Shown here in pieces: positions 39,454 to 49,513 of a stretch of DNA of 64,000 nucleotides (position 1 is the stretch's first letter; each line of letters opens with the position of its first letter). The stretch is from Alphaproteobacteria bacterium (GTDB lineage: Bacteria; Pseudomonadota; Alphaproteobacteria; UBA8366; GCA-2717185). The position numbers and the translations under genes are program-made. Where the stretch lies: contig JAJFJB010000297.1 in assembly GCA_021774435.1 (NCBI GenBank), positions 1 to 64,000 of the forward strand, given 5' to 3'. The notes under the pieces were generated by a model. That model made no database searches. It saw only the letters and a list, made by a program, of their open reading frames with translations, and was not told the DNA's origin.

Positions 39454-41238
39454 TTACCGCCCCACCGCATAACCCTGCATTCCGCGCGGATTGGCGCCGG
39501 CCTTGAGCACGCCGCCCCCTTGTGCGGCGGCGCACATGCGGCCTTCGGACCAATCGTCACCGACCTCGACTTTGTGACCACGGCGGCGGAGTTCATCGAC
39601 AGTGGCTTGCGGGAAACGGCCTTCGACAACGAGACGACCCGGGGTCGCGGCGCGCGGGTAAAAGGAACTTGGGAAATGCTCGCTGTGCCAGGATGGGGCG
39701 TCGATCGATTCCTGCAAGTTCATACCGAAATGTACGTGCCGCAGGAAGAAATTGGTCTGCCACTGGTCCTGCTGGTCGCCACCTGGCGTACCGAATGCCA
39801 TGTAAGGTTTCCCGTCCTTCAAAGTCATCGAAGGCGACAATGTTGTGCGCGGCCGCTTGCCGGGCTCCAAGGTCGCGGGGCGGCCCTCTTCGAGCCAAAA
39901 CATCTGCGCCCGGCTATTGAGGCAGAAGCCAATCTCCGGAATGATCGGTGAACTTTGCAGCCAGCCACCGCTCGGCATACAGGCAACCATATTGCCCTCT
40001 TTGTCGATGACGTCGACATGACAGGTATCGCCCGCAACCATGCCCTGCTTGCTGACCGTCGGCTCGCCAATGCCAGCACCCAGCGCCATGCCTCCAGCGG
40101 CAACATGGGCGGCGTAGTCGACCACGCCACCGAACCCTTCAACGGTTCCAGGGCGGAACTCCATCGACGCCGCGCCCATATCGATCAGTTTGCGGCGCTC
40201 GGCGTTGTAGGTATCGCTGAGCAATGTCTCCATCGGCACGTCGACGAAGTTGGGGTCACCGTAGAACGCTTCACGGTCAGCGAAGGCCAGCTTCGCTGCC
40301 TCGACGACGACATGCACAAAGTCCGGCCCGACCGGATCCATGGCCGAGAGACCATATCCCTGCAGGAGAGCCAGCATCTGCAGCAGCGCCGGGCCCTGTC
40401 CCCATGGCCCCGTCTTCATCGCCGTATAGTCGCCATACTCATAAGTCTGCGGCGCGTCGTAGCTGGCCCGCCACGCCGCCATGTCCGCACCGTTGAGCAC
40501 ACCGCTATGGCGTCGCCCCGTCACATCCATGACCTCGTTTTCACGGCAAAACTTGTCGATCGCCTCGGCGACGAACCCTTCGTAGAACGCGTCTCGTGCG
40601 GCGTCGATCTGTGCGATCCGGTCGCCGCCGGCTGCTTTGCCCTCGTCGATAAGGCGCTGCCAGGTTTCCGCCAGCTTCGGATTGCCAAGCAGGCTGCCCG
40701 GCGCGGGTATCTTGCCGTTCGGTAAATAGACCGCGGCGGAGGTCGGCCATTCGGTCTCAAACATCTCGCGGACGGTGGAAATCGTCTCGCCGACGCGGCC
40801 AACCATGGGCGCGCCATTAATCGCATACCCCATGGCAGGCGCGAACACCTCTTCCATAGTCATTGTGCCGTGATCACGCAGCATCAGCATCCACGCGTCG
40901 AAGGCGCCCGGCACCACCGTCGCCAACAGACCCGTGCCTGGCACAAGATCAAGACCCAAACCCTTGTAATGCGCGATCGTCGCGCCGCCCGGCGCGGTGC
41001 CCTGACCGCAAATAACGTGGTTTTCGCCGGTATCGGCGCGATGAATCAGCGCCGGCATGTCGCCACCAGCACCGTTCAGGTGCGGTTCCGCAATCTGCAG
41101 CGTCATCCCGGCCGCCACTGCTGCGTCGAAAGCGTTGCCGCCCGCTTCCAGCATGGCCATGCCAGCGGCAGAGGCCAGCCAATGGGTCGATGACACGACC
41201 CCGAAAGTTCCAAGCAATTCCGGACGCGTGGTGAACAT
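39454..41238 (-). CDS. Gamma-glutamyltransferase family protein
   Basis: STHWLASAAGMAMLEAGGNAFDAAVAAG; AGDTCHVDVIDKEGNMVA catalytic Thr region. Confidence 0.92.
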   Translation of the reverse strand: MFTTRPELLGTFGVVSSTHWLASAAGMAMLEAGGNAFDAAVAAGMTLQIAEPHLNGAGGDMPALIHRADTGENHVICGQGTAPGGATIAHYKGLGLDLVPGTGLLATVVPGAFDAWMLMLRDHGTMTMEEVFAPAMGYAINGAPMVGRVGETISTVREMFETEWPTSAAVYLPNGKIPAPGSLLGNPKLAETWQRLIDEGKAAGGDRIAQIDAARDAFYEGFVAEAIDKFCRENEVMDVTGRRHSGVLNGADMAAWRASYDAPQTYEYGDYTAMKTGPWGQGPALLQMLALLQGYGLSAMDPVGPDFVHVVVEAAKLAFADREAFYGDPNFVDVPMETLLSDTYNAERRKLIDMGAASMEFRPGTVEGFGGVVDYAAHVAAGGMALGAGIGEPTVSKQGMVAGDTCHVDVIDKEGNMVACMPSGGWLQSSPIIPEIGFCLNSRAQMFWLEEGRPATLEPGKRPRTTLSPSMTLKDGKPYMAFGTPGGDQQDQWQTNFFLRHVHFGMNLQESIDAPSWHSEHFPSSFYPRAATPGRLVVEGRFPQATVDELRRRGHKVEVGDDWSEGRMCAAAQGGGVLKAGANPRGMQGYAVGR

Positions 41239-41414
41239 CGGGCAGTTCCTTTTATGAAATGTTAAGCGCGATCAATTATGCGAAAGGCACAATCTACCCG
41301 CGCGGCGTGCCGGCAACAACCGGCGCTCACTATTTGGCTCGAATCGTGCCGGGGTTGACGAACGACCAGTCGCGGCACATGTTCGCTGCCATCTTTAAAA
41401 TTCGAGGTACCTCC

Positions 41415-42314
41415 ATGCCGATGCCCGTCCCTTTCGTGAAAGATATCGATTTCGAATACGGCAAAGTCCAGCAAGTGAGCCCGTTGATCCGGCGCATAAT
41501 TGCGCATAATCCGGGGCCGTTTACTTATATGGGCACGGGAACGTACATCATCGGTCAGGGCAATGTCGGCATCGTCGACCCAGGACCCTTGGATGACGAG
41601 CATATTGCAGCCTTGCTTGCAGTCCTGGATGGGGAGACGATCACGCATCAGATCATCACCCATACTCATCGCGACCATTCGCCCGCGGCGGCACCGATGA
41701 AAGAGAAAACGGCAGCGCCGACCTACGGATACGGACCGCATCACGGTAACCAGAAGGCCCCAAAGGTCGAAGAGGGCGGCGATTGGGATTTCCGCCCCGA
41801 TCACGTCGTGCAGGACGGCGATGTCATCGAGGGTAAAGGCTGGACCATGGAAGCGGTGCATACGCCGGGACACACCTCCAACCATCTCTGCTTCGTCTTA
41901 AAAGAAGAGAATGCGCTGTTCTCCGGTGATCACGTCATGGGCTGGTCGACGTCGGTTATTTCACCGCCGGACGGCGATATGGCGCACTACATGCACTCGC
42001 TCCGCAAGGTCCGCGACCGAGAGGAAGAAATTTTCTGGCCGACGCACGGACCGCCGATCCGCGATCCCAAACCCTTCGTTCAGTCCTTCCTTGACCACCG
42101 CGCACGGCGCGAAGAGCAAATTCGCCAGTGCATCAGGGACGGCCAGAACAAGATCACGGACATGGTTCCGATTATCTATGTGAATGCGCACCAGCGACTG
42201 CATAAGGCAGCAGCCCGTTCCGTGCTCTCGCATTTAATCCAAATGCAGGACGAAGGACGAGTGCGTTGCGAAGGCGAGGCAACGGTCGACTCGGTGTATG
42301 AACTCGTAGACTGA
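41415..42314 (+). CDS. MBL-fold metallo-hydrolase (LACTB2-like)
   Basis: ITHTHRDHSPAA; HTPGHTSNHLCFVL; FSGDHVMGWST; start MPMPVPFV. Confidence 0.88.
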   Translation: MPMPVPFVKDIDFEYGKVQQVSPLIRRIIAHNPGPFTYMGTGTYIIGQGNVGIVDPGPLDDEHIAALLAVLDGETITHQIITHTHRDHSPAAAPMKEKTAAPTYGYGPHHGNQKAPKVEEGGDWDFRPDHVVQDGDVIEGKGWTMEAVHTPGHTSNHLCFVLKEENALFSGDHVMGWSTSVISPPDGDMAHYMHSLRKVRDREEEIFWPTHGPPIRDPKPFVQSFLDHRARREEQIRQCIRDGQNKITDMVPIIYVNAHQRLHKAAARSVLSHLIQMQDEGRVRCEGEATVDSVYELVD

Positions 42315-42319
42315 CGCCA

Positions 42320-44965
42320 ATGCCATCGACGCCGAATGCCATCAACCTCGCTGACTACCGGCCAGCAGACTACCGCATAGAGGAAGTGAATCTGCGGTTC
42401 GAACTGGATCCAGCGCGCACCGTAGTAAGGTCTAAACTCGATGTGCGGCGTGCCGATACCGCGAACGGCGCACCGCCACTGATACTTCACGGCCAGGATA
42501 TCGAACTAAAATCCGTCACGCTCGACGGTCAAGGTTTGAGTCCGGAAAAGTACCGGGTCGACGCGAACCAGTTAACGCTGGCGCAACCACCGAAATCGTT
42601 CATTCTCGAAATCGAAACGGTTTGCGCGCCCATAGAAAACACGGCGCTCGAGGGTCTTTACAATTCCAGCGGCAATTTCGTCACCCAATGCGAAGCGGAA
42701 GGGTTCCGCAAAATCACCTATTTCCTGGACCGGCCTGACTGTCTCTCGGTTTATACGACGGAAATCATCGCCGACCGGGCCAAGAACCCCGTACTCCTTT
42801 CCAACGGGAACCTCATCGAAAGCGAAGAGTTGCCGAATGGCCGCCATCGTGCCGTTTGGCATGATCCTTTTCCCAAACCGTCCTATCTTTTTGCTCTGGT
42901 CGCCGGCAATTTCGTCTGCGTCGAAGACCATTTCGTAACGGCGTCCGGTCGCGACGTAACCCTGCGCATCTATGTCGAGCCTGGAAATGAGGATCGCTGC
43001 GATTTTGCCATGGAATCGCTGAAGAAATCGATGCGTTGGGACGAAGAAAAGTTCGGCCTCGAATACGATCTCGACATTTTCATGATCGTTGCCGCCAACG
43101 ACTTCAATATGGGCGCGATGGAGAACAAAGGCTTAAACGTCTTTAACGCCAAATATGTGCTGGCCAAGCCGGAGACGGCAACCGATGCCGACTATGCCAA
43201 TATTGAGGCCATTATCGCGCATGAATATTTGCACAACTGGACCGGCAACCGGGTAACCTGCCGCGACTGGTTTCAACTCAGCCTCAAGGAAGGGCTGACC
43301 GTCTTCCGCGATCAGGAATTCTCCGCCGATATGCGCTCCGCTGCCGTCAAGCGCATCGCCGATGTCCGCATGCTGCGCGCGCGCCAGTTTCCCGAGGACG
43401 CCGGTCCACTCGCCCACCCCGTTCAGCCGAAATCCTATATAGAAATCAATAATTTCTATACCTCGACGGTGTACGAAAAAGGTGCGGAAGTGATCCGCAT
43501 GATCCAAACCCTGATCGGAAAGCAGAAATTCCGCGCCGGCATGGATCTCTATATCGAGCGCCACGATGGTGAGGCCGCGACGATCGAGGATTTCGTCGCC
43601 GCCATGGCCGATGCGAGCGGTGCGGACCTGACACGCTTCCGACGGTGGTATGATCAGGCCGGTACGCCGCGTATCTCAGTCGATGGCGCCTATGACGCCG
43701 CCGGCAAAACCTACGCTTTGACGGTTGCGCAATCCTGTCCATCCACGCCGGGCCAAGCTAACAAGCAGCCAATGGTCGTGCCATTGTCGATCGGGCTTCT
43801 CGGTGCAGACGGAGAAGACCTGCCCCTTCGTATCGTTGGCGGTCCGGACGATAGCGCGCCCACGACCCGCATTCTTGAGATTACCGAAAAAACGCAGACA
43901 TTTGAGTTCTCGGACATTTTCGAAAGACCGACGCCTTCTCTGCTGCGTGGCTTTTCCGCGCCGGTCGTCATCGATCCACCGCTTGACCGGAATGCACACG
44001 GTTTTCTGATGGCGCATGACAGCGATCCGTTCAGCCGCTGGGAGTCAGGGCAGCAATTTGCCGTGGCGCTCCTGCTCGACATGGTCGAAGCGATCCAAAA
44101 CGGCCGGCAGCCCAAGGCCGAGGATGCCTTTATTGAGGCGATCGAAAACGTGCTCAAGGGAGATGCTTCGGATAAGGCCTTCATGGCACAGATGCTGACC
44201 TTGCCGGGGGAAGAATATCTCGGCAATCAAATGAAGGAAGTCGATGTCGATGCGGTTCACCAGGCGCGCGAAACCTTGCGTCGCAGTATTGCGCAACGTC
44301 TGCGCGAACCGCTTACCGCGCTGTACCACAGTAATGCTGGCAATCAGGGTTACAGCCCCGATGCCGCGGAAGCCGGCCGCCGGCGGTTGCGCAATACGGC
44401 ACTGGCATACCTCGCCTCGCTGGAGGAACCGGAAACGACGGCGCTCTGTTCCGCCCAATACGCTAACGCAGACAATATGACCGACCGTATCGCCGCGCTC
44501 GGCATCCTGACCGACCTTGAAGGAACGGAGAGAACGGATGCGCTCGCCGATTTCTACGAAACCTGGCAACAAGACCCGATCGTTACGGACAAATGGCTCT
44601 CTATCCAGGCCATGTCATCGCGCCAGAGCACACTCGATGACGTGATCGCATTGCAGGACCACGATGCCTTCTCGATCCGCAACCCGAACCGGGTCCGCGC
44701 GCTTATCGGCGCCTTCTGCAACAGCAATCAGCTTCGCTTTCATGCCGCCGACGGCAGCGGTTATGCGTTCCTCGCCGATAAAGTCCTGCAACTCGATCCG
44801 TTGAACCCGCAGGTGGCGGCGCGGCTGTTGGCGCCGCTTGGCCCCTGGCGCCGTTTTGACGCCAAACGACAAACGTCCATGAAGGCTCAACTCCAACGTA
44901 TTTTAGACGCGGGCAACCGCCTGTCGATGGACGTCTATGAGATCGCTTCGAAAAGTCTCGCCTGA
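42320..44965 (+). CDS. pepN: Aminopeptidase N
   Basis: GAMENKGLNVFN; HEYLHNWTGNRVTCRDWFQLSLKEGLTVFRDQEF. Confidence 0.96.
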   Translation: MPSTPNAINLADYRPADYRIEEVNLRFELDPARTVVRSKLDVRRADTANGAPPLILHGQDIELKSVTLDGQGLSPEKYRVDANQLTLAQPPKSFILEIETVCAPIENTALEGLYNSSGNFVTQCEAEGFRKITYFLDRPDCLSVYTTEIIADRAKNPVLLSNGNLIESEELPNGRHRAVWHDPFPKPSYLFALVAGNFVCVEDHFVTASGRDVTLRIYVEPGNEDRCDFAMESLKKSMRWDEEKFGLEYDLDIFMIVAANDFNMGAMENKGLNVFNAKYVLAKPETATDADYANIEAIIAHEYLHNWTGNRVTCRDWFQLSLKEGLTVFRDQEFSADMRSAAVKRIADVRMLRARQFPEDAGPLAHPVQPKSYIEINNFYTSTVYEKGAEVIRMIQTLIGKQKFRAGMDLYIERHDGEAATIEDFVAAMADASGADLTRFRRWYDQAGTPRISVDGAYDAAGKTYALTVAQSCPSTPGQANKQPMVVPLSIGLLGADGEDLPLRIVGGPDDSAPTTRILEITEKTQTFEFSDIFERPTPSLLRGFSAPVVIDPPLDRNAHGFLMAHDSDPFSRWESGQQFAVALLLDMVEAIQNGRQPKAEDAFIEAIENVLKGDASDKAFMAQMLTLPGEEYLGNQMKEVDVDAVHQARETLRRSIAQRLREPLTALYHSNAGNQGYSPDAAEAGRRRLRNTALAYLASLEEPETTALCSAQYANADNMTDRIAALGILTDLEGTERTDALADFYETWQQDPIVTDKWLSIQAMSSRQSTLDDVIALQDHDAFSIRNPNRVRALIGAFCNSNQLRFHAADGSGYAFLADKVLQLDPLNPQVAARLLAPLGPWRRFDAKRQTSMKAQLQRILDAGNRLSMDVYEIASKSLA

Positions 44966-45040
44966 CACGCGCCTCACAAAAGGTTCATTTAAACCTGATC
45001 GGACAAATCACCAGCCTATAGGTAACCTTAGGGCCGTATC

Positions 45041-45060
45041 GGTATCAAAGTACTGATACC
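45041..45060. promoter_or_regulatory. Perfect 7-bp inverted repeat upstream of the FAD oxidoreductase
   Basis: ggtatca-aagtac-tgatacc, 22 nt upstream of ATG 45083. Confidence 0.4.
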
Positions 45061-45082
45061 CCGATGTGATAGAGAGGCGCCG

Positions 45083-46507
45083 ATGGCGGAAACAATAACA
45101 GTCGATATCTGCGTCATTGGCGCCGGTTCCGGCGGACTGAGCGTCGCGGCGGGCGCGTCACAGATGGGCGCCGACGTGGCCTTGATCGAGCGCGACAAGA
45201 TGGGCGGCGATTGCCTGAATTATGGTTGCATCCCCTCAAAGGCCCTGATCGCGGCGGGTCATACGGCCCATATCATGCGCCACGCGGACCGGTTCGGCGT
45301 GCAAAGCGTTACCCCTTCGGTTGACTATGTAAAGGTCCGCGATCATGTGCGCGGCGTGATCGCAGCCATCGAACCGAACGATTCCGTGGAACGGTTCACG
45401 GGGCTCGGCGTCAGGGTGATCAAGGGCGCGGCAGAATTTGTCGGGCCCGGCGAGATCGAAGCGGACGGACGCCGGATCAAAGCGAAGCGTTTCGTCATCG
45501 CGACGGGTTCTGCTGCTATGGTTCCGCCAATACCCGGCCTTGATGCTGTGCCGTACCTCACGAATGAAACGGTCTTCGATCTGGATCACCGTCCCGAACA
45601 TCTAATCGTCATCGGCGGCGGACCGATCGGCGCGGAACTGGCGCAAGCGCACCGGCGACTCGGCGCGCACGTGACGGTCGTTGAGATGTTCGACTTTCTC
45701 GGCAAGGACGACCCGGAACTGACCGAAATCGTGCGCCGGCAATTCACTGCCGACGGGATCGATATCCGCGCACAGACCGCGGTAACCGCAATCGAACGGG
45801 ATGGCGACAGCATCGTCGTCGTCACGGAAAAAGATGGTGAGGAAAACCGGGTCAAGGGTTCACATCTTCTAATTGCCGCCGGACGGCAGCCGAATCTCGA
45901 CGGGCTGAACCTGGAATTGGCCGGGGTCGAGTACGAACGCAAAGGAATCGGCGTCGATGCGCGGTTGCGCACTTCAAACAAAAAAATCTTCGCGATAGGC
46001 GACGTCGCCGGCCCGTATCAGTTCACGCATATGGCGGGCTATCACGCGGGCATCGTTATCCGGAACGCCCTGTTCAAATTGCCCGCCAAGGTCGATTACC
46101 GCGCCGTGCCCTGGGTGACCTATACCGATCCCGAACTGGCGCATGTCGGCATGACAGAAACCCAAGCGAAGGCGGATCAACCGGGCGATATGAATGTCCT
46201 GCGCTGGCCCTTTCACGAGAACGACCGGGCCCAAGCGGAACGCGAAACTGAGGGTCTCATCAAGGTGATTACCAGCAAGCGCGGCCGGGTGCTGGGGGCA
46301 ACAATCGTAGGGCCTCGTGCAGGTGAGTTGCTGATGCCCTGGGTTATGGCGGTGTCCGGCAAGCAAAAAATCGGCACCATGGCGGGCCTCATTGCGCCCT
46401 ATCCCACGCTCGGCGAAGTGAGCAAACGAGCGGCAGGCAGCTACTATACACCGTCGTTATTCAGCGAACGGACGAAGAAGATTGTCAAATTTCTGCTTAA
46501 GTTTTGA
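45083..46507 (+). CDS. Pyridine nucleotide-disulfide oxidoreductase (mercuric reductase/dihydrolipoamide dehydrogenase-like)
   Basis: GGDCLNYGCIPSKALI redox motif; FAIGDVAGPYQFTHMAGYHAGIV. Confidence 0.92.
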   Translation: MAETITVDICVIGAGSGGLSVAAGASQMGADVALIERDKMGGDCLNYGCIPSKALIAAGHTAHIMRHADRFGVQSVTPSVDYVKVRDHVRGVIAAIEPNDSVERFTGLGVRVIKGAAEFVGPGEIEADGRRIKAKRFVIATGSAAMVPPIPGLDAVPYLTNETVFDLDHRPEHLIVIGGGPIGAELAQAHRRLGAHVTVVEMFDFLGKDDPELTEIVRRQFTADGIDIRAQTAVTAIERDGDSIVVVTEKDGEENRVKGSHLLIAAGRQPNLDGLNLELAGVEYERKGIGVDARLRTSNKKIFAIGDVAGPYQFTHMAGYHAGIVIRNALFKLPAKVDYRAVPWVTYTDPELAHVGMTETQAKADQPGDMNVLRWPFHENDRAQAERETEGLIKVITSKRGRVLGATIVGPRAGELLMPWVMAVSGKQKIGTMAGLIAPYPTLGEVSKRAAGSYYTPSLFSERTKKIVKFLLKF

Positions 46508-46513
46508 AGAAAC

Positions 46514-47359
46514 TTATTTATTGCCCGCGCGAACGGTAATCATCGTCCCGATGAAAATGACAAACGCGCCGATGCCCAGCCAAATATCGACCGTCTCATC
46601 GTAGAGCAGCCAGCCTAGCCAGGCGATCAGCGGGATTCGGATGTAGTGCAAAGGGATTACGAGAGTTGCATCGGCAAGCGTCAAGCTGCGCGCCGTGCAA
46701 TAATGTGCCGCGATTCCCGTCAGTCCAACCGCAAAAATCCAAATCCACATTTCCGGTGGCGGCACGAAGATCGTTGGTGCTGCAATCGCCGCACTCGCCA
46801 AAAGCTGTAGCAGGAACATCCAAAACAGGATGGTCAGCGGGCCTTCGGTTCGCGTGAGCGCTTTCGTTGCAACATTTGCGGCGCCGAACCCGAACGCACC
46901 GACAAGCACGATGAGCGCCGCCGGATCTATAATGGCCAGGCCTGGCCGCAGAATGATCAGGATCCCTAAAAACCCAAGCACGACGGCACCGGCACGCGGT
47001 ATCGAAAATCGCTCACCGAGAAAAGGGATCGCCAGCAGAACAACCCAGATCGGCAAGGTCGATTCCAGAACGAACACTTCCGCCAAAGGCAGCTGGGCGA
47101 TGCCGTAAAACCAACTTGCCACGCCGATCATATGGACAAAATTTCGCAGCCCATGCATGCCAACGCGCTCCGTCCGCATGATGGCAGTCCCCTGCTTCAG
47201 CATGATCGCAAGGATGACCAAAAAGCCGACGGCATTGCGAACGAGCAGAATTTGTCCGGTGTCATAGACCGCCGAGAGTTCGCGCGCGGCCAGCCCCATC
47301 ATTGACAGAGAAATTAGCGTACCCCCCATCCACAAGGCAGCTCGAAGATGCTGAGGCAA
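46514..47359 (-). CDS. DMT (EamA) family transporter
   Basis: ~10 hydrophobic segments; EVFVLESTLPIWVVLLAIPFLGERFSIPRAGAVVLGFLGI. Confidence 0.88.
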   Translation of the reverse strand: MPQHLRAALWMGGTLISLSMMGLAARELSAVYDTGQILLVRNAVGFLVILAIMLKQGTAIMRTERVGMHGLRNFVHMIGVASWFYGIAQLPLAEVFVLESTLPIWVVLLAIPFLGERFSIPRAGAVVLGFLGILIILRPGLAIIDPAALIVLVGAFGFGAANVATKALTRTEGPLTILFWMFLLQLLASAAIAAPTIFVPPPEMWIWIFAVGLTGIAAHYCTARSLTLADATLVIPLHYIRIPLIAWLGWLLYDETVDIWLGIGAFVIFIGTMITVRAGNK

Positions 47360-47384
47360 ATTTCTGTTCCGCTATTATTGACGG

Positions 47385-48287
47385 TTAAACTGTCTGGCGT
47401 TCGATGGCTTCCGCGATCACCCAATCGCGAAAGGCTTTAATTCTTGGCTGGTCTGCCGTGGACTCTAGGCACACGACATAATAGGCCAGTTCCACATCCA
47501 TCGCGAGGTCGAACGGTCTGACGAGCCGGCCGGCCGCCAGATCGTCCATGACCAGAACGCTACTCGCCAATGCGACACCCTGCCCTTCGATTGCGGCCTG
47601 TACAGGCAAGCCCAGCTGGTTGAATCGCGGCCCTCGTTTCGCGTTTATGCTTTCTAGGCCCGCAACTTTCAGCCAACGCGCCCAATCGGGCCACGCCTCA
47701 ACGTACTCGACGTGAAGCAGAGTATGGTATCTGAGGTCTTCCGGACTCCGGAGCGGATGCAGCCCTTCCATCAGACGCGGACTGCAAACCGGAAAAACCT
47801 GTTCCTTCATCAGCTTCGTGACCCGAAGACCCGGATAGTGCCCCAAGCCGAGCCGAATACCAATTTCGACATCATCATGAGCCAAATCGACGTCGCGGGT
47901 CGACGCCGCTATCCGAATTTCAATATCCGGGTAGGCGTGAAAAAATCCATCCAGCCGCGGGACAAGCCATTTCGATGCGAAGAAGGGCGTCGCCCCAACC
48001 GTCAAAACACCGCCACGATCAAACGATGCGAGCCGGTCCGCCCCCTCCGCCAGCTTATCGAAGCCTTGACGCATTAGCGGCAGGGCAAGCTGCCCCGCCT
48101 CGGTCAGAACCAGGGCGCGGGTCAATCGCCGAAACAGTTGCACATTGTAGAACGCCTCAAGCGATTTGATCTGATTGCTCACAGCGGCGGGCGTGACATG
48201 CAGTTCTTCAGCCGCCTTCGAAAAGCTGAGATGGCGTGCGGCAGCCTCAAAGGCCCGCAATGCGGTGAGTGACGGTAGGTTTCGCAT
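47385..48287 (-). CDS. LysR-type transcriptional regulator (GcvA-like)
   Basis: LPSLTALRAFEAAARHLSFSKAAEELHVTPAAVSNQIKSLE HTH. Confidence 0.95.
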   Translation of the reverse strand: MRNLPSLTALRAFEAAARHLSFSKAAEELHVTPAAVSNQIKSLEAFYNVQLFRRLTRALVLTEAGQLALPLMRQGFDKLAEGADRLASFDRGGVLTVGATPFFASKWLVPRLDGFFHAYPDIEIRIAASTRDVDLAHDDVEIGIRLGLGHYPGLRVTKLMKEQVFPVCSPRLMEGLHPLRSPEDLRYHTLLHVEYVEAWPDWARWLKVAGLESINAKRGPRFNQLGLPVQAAIEGQGVALASSVLVMDDLAAGRLVRPFDLAMDVELAYYVVCLESTADQPRIKAFRDWVIAEAIERQTV

Positions 48288-48427
48288 AAGAATAGCTTAT
48301 AGTTCATTTTTTCTGATGTATAAAGAAGTAAAAATAGGTTGTGACTAACCAATAACACGCCTATTTCAAATGAAAATCAGCCTTGAGTGAGCAGGCGATG
48401 AAACATTTATAATTGAAGGGAATACCC

Positions 48428-48658
48428 ATGGAGCATGCCCATGTCGACGGCGCTCGCCCTATCGGTTTTGACGATATCCACCGAGAGACCAGCCTGATCG
48501 CCCTCTTACAACAACAGGCGGTCACTTTTCTCCGCAGGGTTCTGCATAATCAGGCGAAACGGAAAGTTTTGGCCCCTACGACCACACAAGCCATGCGCCG
48601 CATTCCGGACCCCTATGGCGATGTTCGGTTCGTAAAACAGATGCAAGACAACGGCTGA
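48428..48658 (+). CDS. Small hypothetical protein
   Basis: MEHAHVDGARPIGFDD..; SD-like aaggg upstream; no competing ORF. Confidence 0.35.
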   Translation: MEHAHVDGARPIGFDDIHRETSLIALLQQQAVTFLRRVLHNQAKRKVLAPTTTQAMRRIPDPYGDVRFVKQMQDNG

Positions 48659-48678
48659 ACGAGCCCGGAATTCGGCCT

Positions 48679-49503
48679 TTACGCGTGCCGCATGCAGAAT
48701 TGCAGGAGCGCTTTCGTGCATTCTTTCGGATAAAGCAGATGCACCATGTGATAGGGCGTCGGCAGGTGGATCAATTCGAAATCCGATAGCCCCTCTGCCA
48801 ACAATCGTTCCTGCGCAGCGCTCGTAATCTGTCCAGAGGTCGGGTACAGGCCGAGCACCGGCGCCCTTATCATGGGCAAAAAATCGGACGCGTTCGCGGC
48901 ATTGACCAATTTCGACATCGCGACCTGCACAACAGGGTCGCCTTTCGAAAACTCATCGACGTACCATTCGAAAAGGTCCGGCTCTTCATCCTCCGGAATT
49001 CGCGTGCCGCGCGTCGTCGTCGCCACCCATTCCCGGATGCCAAGTGCCTCCATGGCATCGGTCCGCGAACCATGCCCCAACGCGTAGCGCTGTTTCATCC
49101 CCTCTTCAATGAACACGGGAGAGGCCACCAGTGTCAGCGTTCGAACCCGGGCCGGATGTTGCGCCGCTAGGGCGAGACCTAAAATGCCGCCCATCGACTC
49201 GCCGCAATAATGCACATTGTCAGCGCCGAGTTCGTCCAACAACGCCATCAAATCGCCGACCAGCGCGTCTAGTGTCAAATCCCGGTCGAGATCGAGGTTC
49301 CCGCGAAATTTTCCCAACCCGCGCATATCCGGCCGCACGATTCTAAAATGCCGGGAGAGGTAGGGAATCCAGCGGTACCAGAACTTTCCAGACCGGCCGT
49401 TGCCATGTTGCAAGATCAGAGTGGGCGCATCAGACCAAGGGTCGGTAGAGTCATCAATCTCATAATGGATCGACAGACCGCCAGGACGATCTAGAAAGGG
49501 CAT
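48679..49503 (-). CDS. Alpha/beta hydrolase
   Basis: Nucleophile elbow YCGESMGGILGLALAAQHP; LILQHGNGRSGKFW. Confidence 0.92.
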   Translation of the reverse strand: MPFLDRPGGLSIHYEIDDSTDPWSDAPTLILQHGNGRSGKFWYRWIPYLSRHFRIVRPDMRGLGKFRGNLDLDRDLTLDALVGDLMALLDELGADNVHYCGESMGGILGLALAAQHPARVRTLTLVASPVFIEEGMKQRYALGHGSRTDAMEALGIREWVATTTRGTRIPEDEEPDLFEWYVDEFSKGDPVVQVAMSKLVNAANASDFLPMIRAPVLGLYPTSGQITSAAQERLLAEGLSDFELIHLPTPYHMVHLLYPKECTKALLQFCMRHA

Positions 49504-49513
49504 CAGCTCACAA

